The notes beneath the pieces were generated by a model. That model saw only the letters and a list, made by a program, of their open reading frames with translations. It was not told the origin of the DNA and made no database searches. From Bacteroidales bacterium (GTDB lineage Bacteria; Bacteroidota; Bacteroidia; Bacteroidales; P3), in assembly GCA_017618625.1 (NCBI GenBank), contig JAFZTV010000027.1, positions 1-8,620 on the forward strand: a stretch of DNA of 8,620 nt. Reading direction: 5' to 3'. Below are positions 6,990-8,620 of this stretch, one piece after another. Position 1 is the first letter of the stretch. Every line of letters begins with the position of its first letter. A program made the position numbers and the translations under genes.

Positions 6990-7042
6990 TTTATGTTGAT
7001 TCGTTTGATGTTGATATGTTTTATGTTGATATGTTGATATGT
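6990..7042 (+). repeat. Seven tandem 7/8-mers of the TGATATGT/TTTATGT family upstream of dapA
   Basis: On the plus strand the units tile without gaps: TTTATGT, TGATTCGT, TTGATGT, TGATATGT, TTTATGT, TGATATGT, TGATATGT. The first unit abuts the dapA start codon. This is the same two-length unit set as in the 8362-8593 array, in reverse orientation. Confidence 0.88.
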
Positions 7043-7054
7043 TAAGATTTCAAT

Positions 7055-7086
7055 CTCCACCACTTCACAATTTCACAACTTCACAA
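7055..7086 (+). repeat. Four tandem 8-mers (CTTCACAA type)
   Basis: The units CTCCACCA, CTTCACAA, TTTCACAA and CTTCACAA lie end to end, 7 bases before the second copy of the 20-base hairpin element. This is a locus-specific run, unlike the GCTAACA run that holds the same place in the 4171-4276 spacer. Confidence 0.75.
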
Positions 7087-7093
7087 AAATAAT

Positions 7094-7113
7094 TGCCCTG
7101 TGCGGGCACGCAC
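7094..7113 (-). terminator. Repeated GC-rich hairpin element (copy 2), likely terminator of the hypothetical gene
   Basis: The 20 bases GTGCGTGCCCGCACAGGGCA on the minus strand are identical to those at 4253-4272. They lie 4 bases after the TGA stop of the gene at 7118-7675 and are followed by ATTATTTTT. The TGCCC/GGGCA stem plus the T-rich tail fits a short intrinsic terminator, and the GTGCG/CGCAC pairing is a competing stem. Confidence 0.6.
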
Positions 7114-7117
7114 TCAC

Positions 7118-7675
7118 TCACTTTCTCACCATCTGTAGGTAGTTGCAGACGTTCTCGAAGAAAGCCGGCAGGTCTATCGGGCCGTTGCCGTGTATGGTCA
7201 TGTCGTATAGATCTAGGACGTTGGGTGCCGGCTCGTCGCTGTCGTCTATATAGGTGATGTTGAGGTCGGCATCCGCCTTCAGCACCATGTATTGCGAGAA
7301 AAACGAGTCGCCGCCGGTCGTGTCTATCAGCACGTCGTATTTCCGCGACAGGAAGTTGTCCGTCGCGCTGTCGTGCGGCACTCCCCATCCGTCGAAGTCC
7401 TCCTTCTCATGGCATATCGTGGTGCCCGAGTGCGTGATGATGTATGTGAGCTCCTGACCGTTGACCTGGTCGCATATCATGTGCACCCTGCGGCCCGACC
7501 GCTCCAACTCCATCACTATCGCGTACAGGTATTTCCACGAGAGCTCGTCCCCGATGTGGAACACTATGCCCACCGTCCGCACCTCGTCCATGTTCTTTAT
7601 CTCCTTCAGGCGCTCCTTGCCCCTGAGGTTTTTCAGCATGTATCGTTGCTTTATTTTCTTGAATGCTCCCAGCAT
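7118..7675 (-). CDS. Hypothetical protein, possibly DUF6913-like
   Basis: The protein has 185 residues, with no signal peptide or membrane segment, so it is probably cytosolic. The N-terminus is basic and helical (KKIKQRYMLKNLRGKERLKE). An alternating alpha/beta region follows: TVGIVFHIGDE (34-44), RRVHMICDQVNG (62-73), and RKYDVLIDTTGGDSFFSQYM (111-130). Two acidic clusters (KEDFDGWGV, YIDDSDEPA) follow the strands. This layout and the (K)YDVLID segment resemble small Bacteroidetes proteins annotated DUF6913, but I am not certain. The ATG at 7673-7675 follows a purine-rich stretch (AAAAGAAG). It lies between rnhB (98 bases upstream) and dapA. GC skew turns over inside this gene. No function can be assigned. 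Confidence 0.78.
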   Translation of the reverse strand: MLGAFKKIKQRYMLKNLRGKERLKEIKNMDEVRTVGIVFHIGDELSWKYLYAIVMELERSGRRVHMICDQVNGQELTYIITHSGTTICHEKEDFDGWGVPHDSATDNFLSRKYDVLIDTTGGDSFFSQYMVLKADADLNITYIDDSDEPAPNVLDLYDMTIHGNGPIDLPAFFENVCNYLQMVRK

Positions 7676-7773
7676 CTTCTTTTAATTTTTGAAACCAATA
7701 TATATAAACGCCATCCGCCGCCCTTTTATTGTGTCCCCCGCGCCTGCCCGTCGCCTTCTCTTTTCGTCCTCCC

Positions 7774-8373
7774 TCATCCCAGCTCCAGCTCCGGGTCTTT
7801 TCTCAGCTTGAAGCTCCTCCGGTGGTATTGCGTCACCCCCAGCCGCTCTATCGCCTCGTAGTGCGCCGCCGTCGGGTATCCCTTGTTCCTTCCCCAGCCG
7901 TAGCCCGGGCACTCGGCGTCGAGCCTCTCCATATATTCGTCGCGGTGCGTCTTCGCCAGTATCGACGCCGCCGCTATCGACATGTATTTCCCGTCTCCCT
8001 TCACTATGCAGGCATATTCCGTCTCCGTCTCGTTATAGAATCGGTTGCCGTCTATAAGCAGCAGCTCCGGCTTCCTGCTCAGCTGTCTTATCGCCTCGTT
8101 CATCGCATGCATCGACGCCCGCAGTATGTTCATCTTGTCTATCCCCTCGTTGTCCACACTCGCCACCGCCCATGCTACAGCCTCCCGCTCTATCTCCTCC
8201 CTCAGCCTCTCCCGCTGCTTCGCGCTCAGCTGCTTCGAGTCGTTCAGCAAAGTGTTCTCATATCCCTTCGGCAGTATCACCGCCGCCGCAAACACAGGAC
8301 CGGCCAGGCATCCACGCCCAGCTTCGTCACACCCACATTCCACCACACCGTCCCTATAACAACCCTTCAACAT
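7774..8373 (-). CDS. rnhB: Ribonuclease HII
   Basis: This cytosolic endonuclease cuts RNA in RNA/DNA hybrids and single ribonucleotides left in DNA. It has 199 residues, normal for a bacterial RNase HII. GCDEAGRGCLAGPVFAAAVI carries Asp16 and Glu17. LLIDGNRF carries Asp108. KGDGKYMSIAAASILAKTHR carries the fourth acidic residue, Asp127, and the conserved SAASILAK-like helix. The C-terminal GYGWGRNKGYPTAAHYEAI segment is also typical. The ATG at 8371-8373 fits the common Bacteroidetes MLK start, yet it lies inside a unit of the tandem array, as do codons 2-4. The coding strand is G-rich, unlike the C-rich coding strands of the genes to its left. Confidence 0.97.
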   Translation of the reverse strand: MLKGCYRDGVVECGCDEAGRGCLAGPVFAAAVILPKGYENTLLNDSKQLSAKQRERLREEIEREAVAWAVASVDNEGIDKMNILRASMHAMNEAIRQLSRKPELLLIDGNRFYNETETEYACIVKGDGKYMSIAAASILAKTHRDEYMERLDAECPGYGWGRNKGYPTAAHYEAIERLGVTQYHRRSFKLRKDPELELG

Positions 8374-8593
8374 ATCAGAATATCAATATAAAACCTTCAA
8401 CCCTTCAACATATCACCCTAAAACATATCAACCTATCAACATAAAACATATCAACATATCAACCTATCAACCTATCAACCTATCACCCTATCAACCTATC
8501 AACCTATCAACCTATCAACCTATCAACATATCAACCTAAAACCTATCACCCTATCAACATAAAACCTATCAACATAAAACCTATCAACATAAA
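8362..8593 (-). repeat. Tandem array of 30 units mixing 8-mers and 7-mers (TGATAGGT / TTTATGT)
   Basis: The plus strand divides without remainder into 30 units: 22 octamers (mostly ACCTATCA or ACATATCA, also CCCTATCA, ACCCTTCA and one GAATATCA) and 8 heptamers (mostly ACATAAA, also ACCTAAA, CCCTAAA, ATATAAA and ACCTTCA). On the minus strand these are TGATAGGT/TGATATGT and TTTATGT. Units from 8408 to 8593 are nearly uniform; those nearest rnhB are more diverged. The array overlaps the first four rnhB codons. It is too short and too fixed in period for a CRISPR, and has no spacers. It fills almost all of the gene-free right end (8374-8620). I recognise no named family. Confidence 0.9.
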
Positions 8594-8598
8594 ACCTA

Positions 8599-8620
8599 CT
8601 ACCTCACCATCTCCACCACC
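8599..8620 (-). CDS. Possible 3' end of a gene entering from the right
   Basis: One minus-strand frame reads GTG GTG GAG ATG GTG AGG TAG, giving VVEMVR and a stop at 8599-8601, immediately before the array begins. The G-rich, repeat-free sequence here differs from the array, which suggests coding DNA continuing beyond the edge. With six codons this cannot be identified and may be chance. Confidence 0.25.

Noticed and set aside
6990..7117. Lysine riboswitch in front of dapA
   Set aside because: The spacer is entirely short tandem repeats plus the 20-base hairpin and is too short and simple for the L-box fold.
7676..7773. dif/XerCD site or promoter in the rnhB-hypothetical spacer (AT-rich TATATATA stretch)
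   Set aside because: I looked because of the skew change, but saw no convincing dif-like pair of half-sites or TAnnTTTG element.
8362..8593. CRISPR array
   Set aside because: Units are only 7-8 bases, contiguous and without unique spacers, and no cas gene is near.

Overview
The window looks like chromosomal DNA of an anaerobic member of the Bacteroidales (Bacteroidota). The evidence is the gene content (an Omp28-type lipoprotein, a DUF6029-type outer-membrane protein, a short thioredoxin-like protein with a Bacteroidales-style signal peptide, a Bacteroidetes-type RNase HII), a TAnnTTTG-type -7 promoter element, and the lack of clear Shine-Dalgarno sites. Every recognisable gene lies on the minus strand.

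Reading in the direction of transcription (right to left): the right edge (8362-8593) is a tandem array of 7- and 8-base units that runs into the start of rnhB (RNase HII, 7774-8373). A Bacteroidetes hypothetical protein follows (7118-7675). After a repeat-filled spacer comes dapA (6096-6989), which overlaps a hotdog-fold thioesterase (5704-6099) by 4 bases, then a shortened polyprenyl diphosphate synthase (4874-5662). Next are a secreted TlpA/ResA-like thioredoxin (4277-4777), a second repeat-filled spacer, a DUF6029-like outer-membrane protein (2506-4170), an Omp28-like lipoprotein carrying a CxxC motif (1606-2469) and a DinF-like MATE exporter (171-1598). A promoter (133-140) then drives a gene that leaves the window at the left edge. 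Its 21 visible residues look like the TM1266-type regulator found with [FeFe]-hydrogenase maturation genes.

The thioredoxin, DUF6029 protein and Omp28 lipoprotein probably form an envelope redox or outer-membrane unit: two carry CxxC motifs and the barrel has a C-terminal Cys pair. dapA with the thioesterase and prenyl synthase is a housekeeping group.

The most unusual content is in the spacers. Two of them (4171-4276 and 6990-7117) share one modular plan. Exactly 4 bases after the upstream stop codon comes an identical 20-base GC-rich hairpin element, then a locus-specific run of 7- or 8-mers, then an array of TGATATGT/TTTATGT-type units reaching the next start codon. The same unit family forms the 30-unit array at the right edge, but in opposite orientation. 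GC skew also changes sign between the two halves (near 7300) although all genes stay on one strand, which suggests a replication-strand switch (possibly the terminus region) or an inversion boundary.
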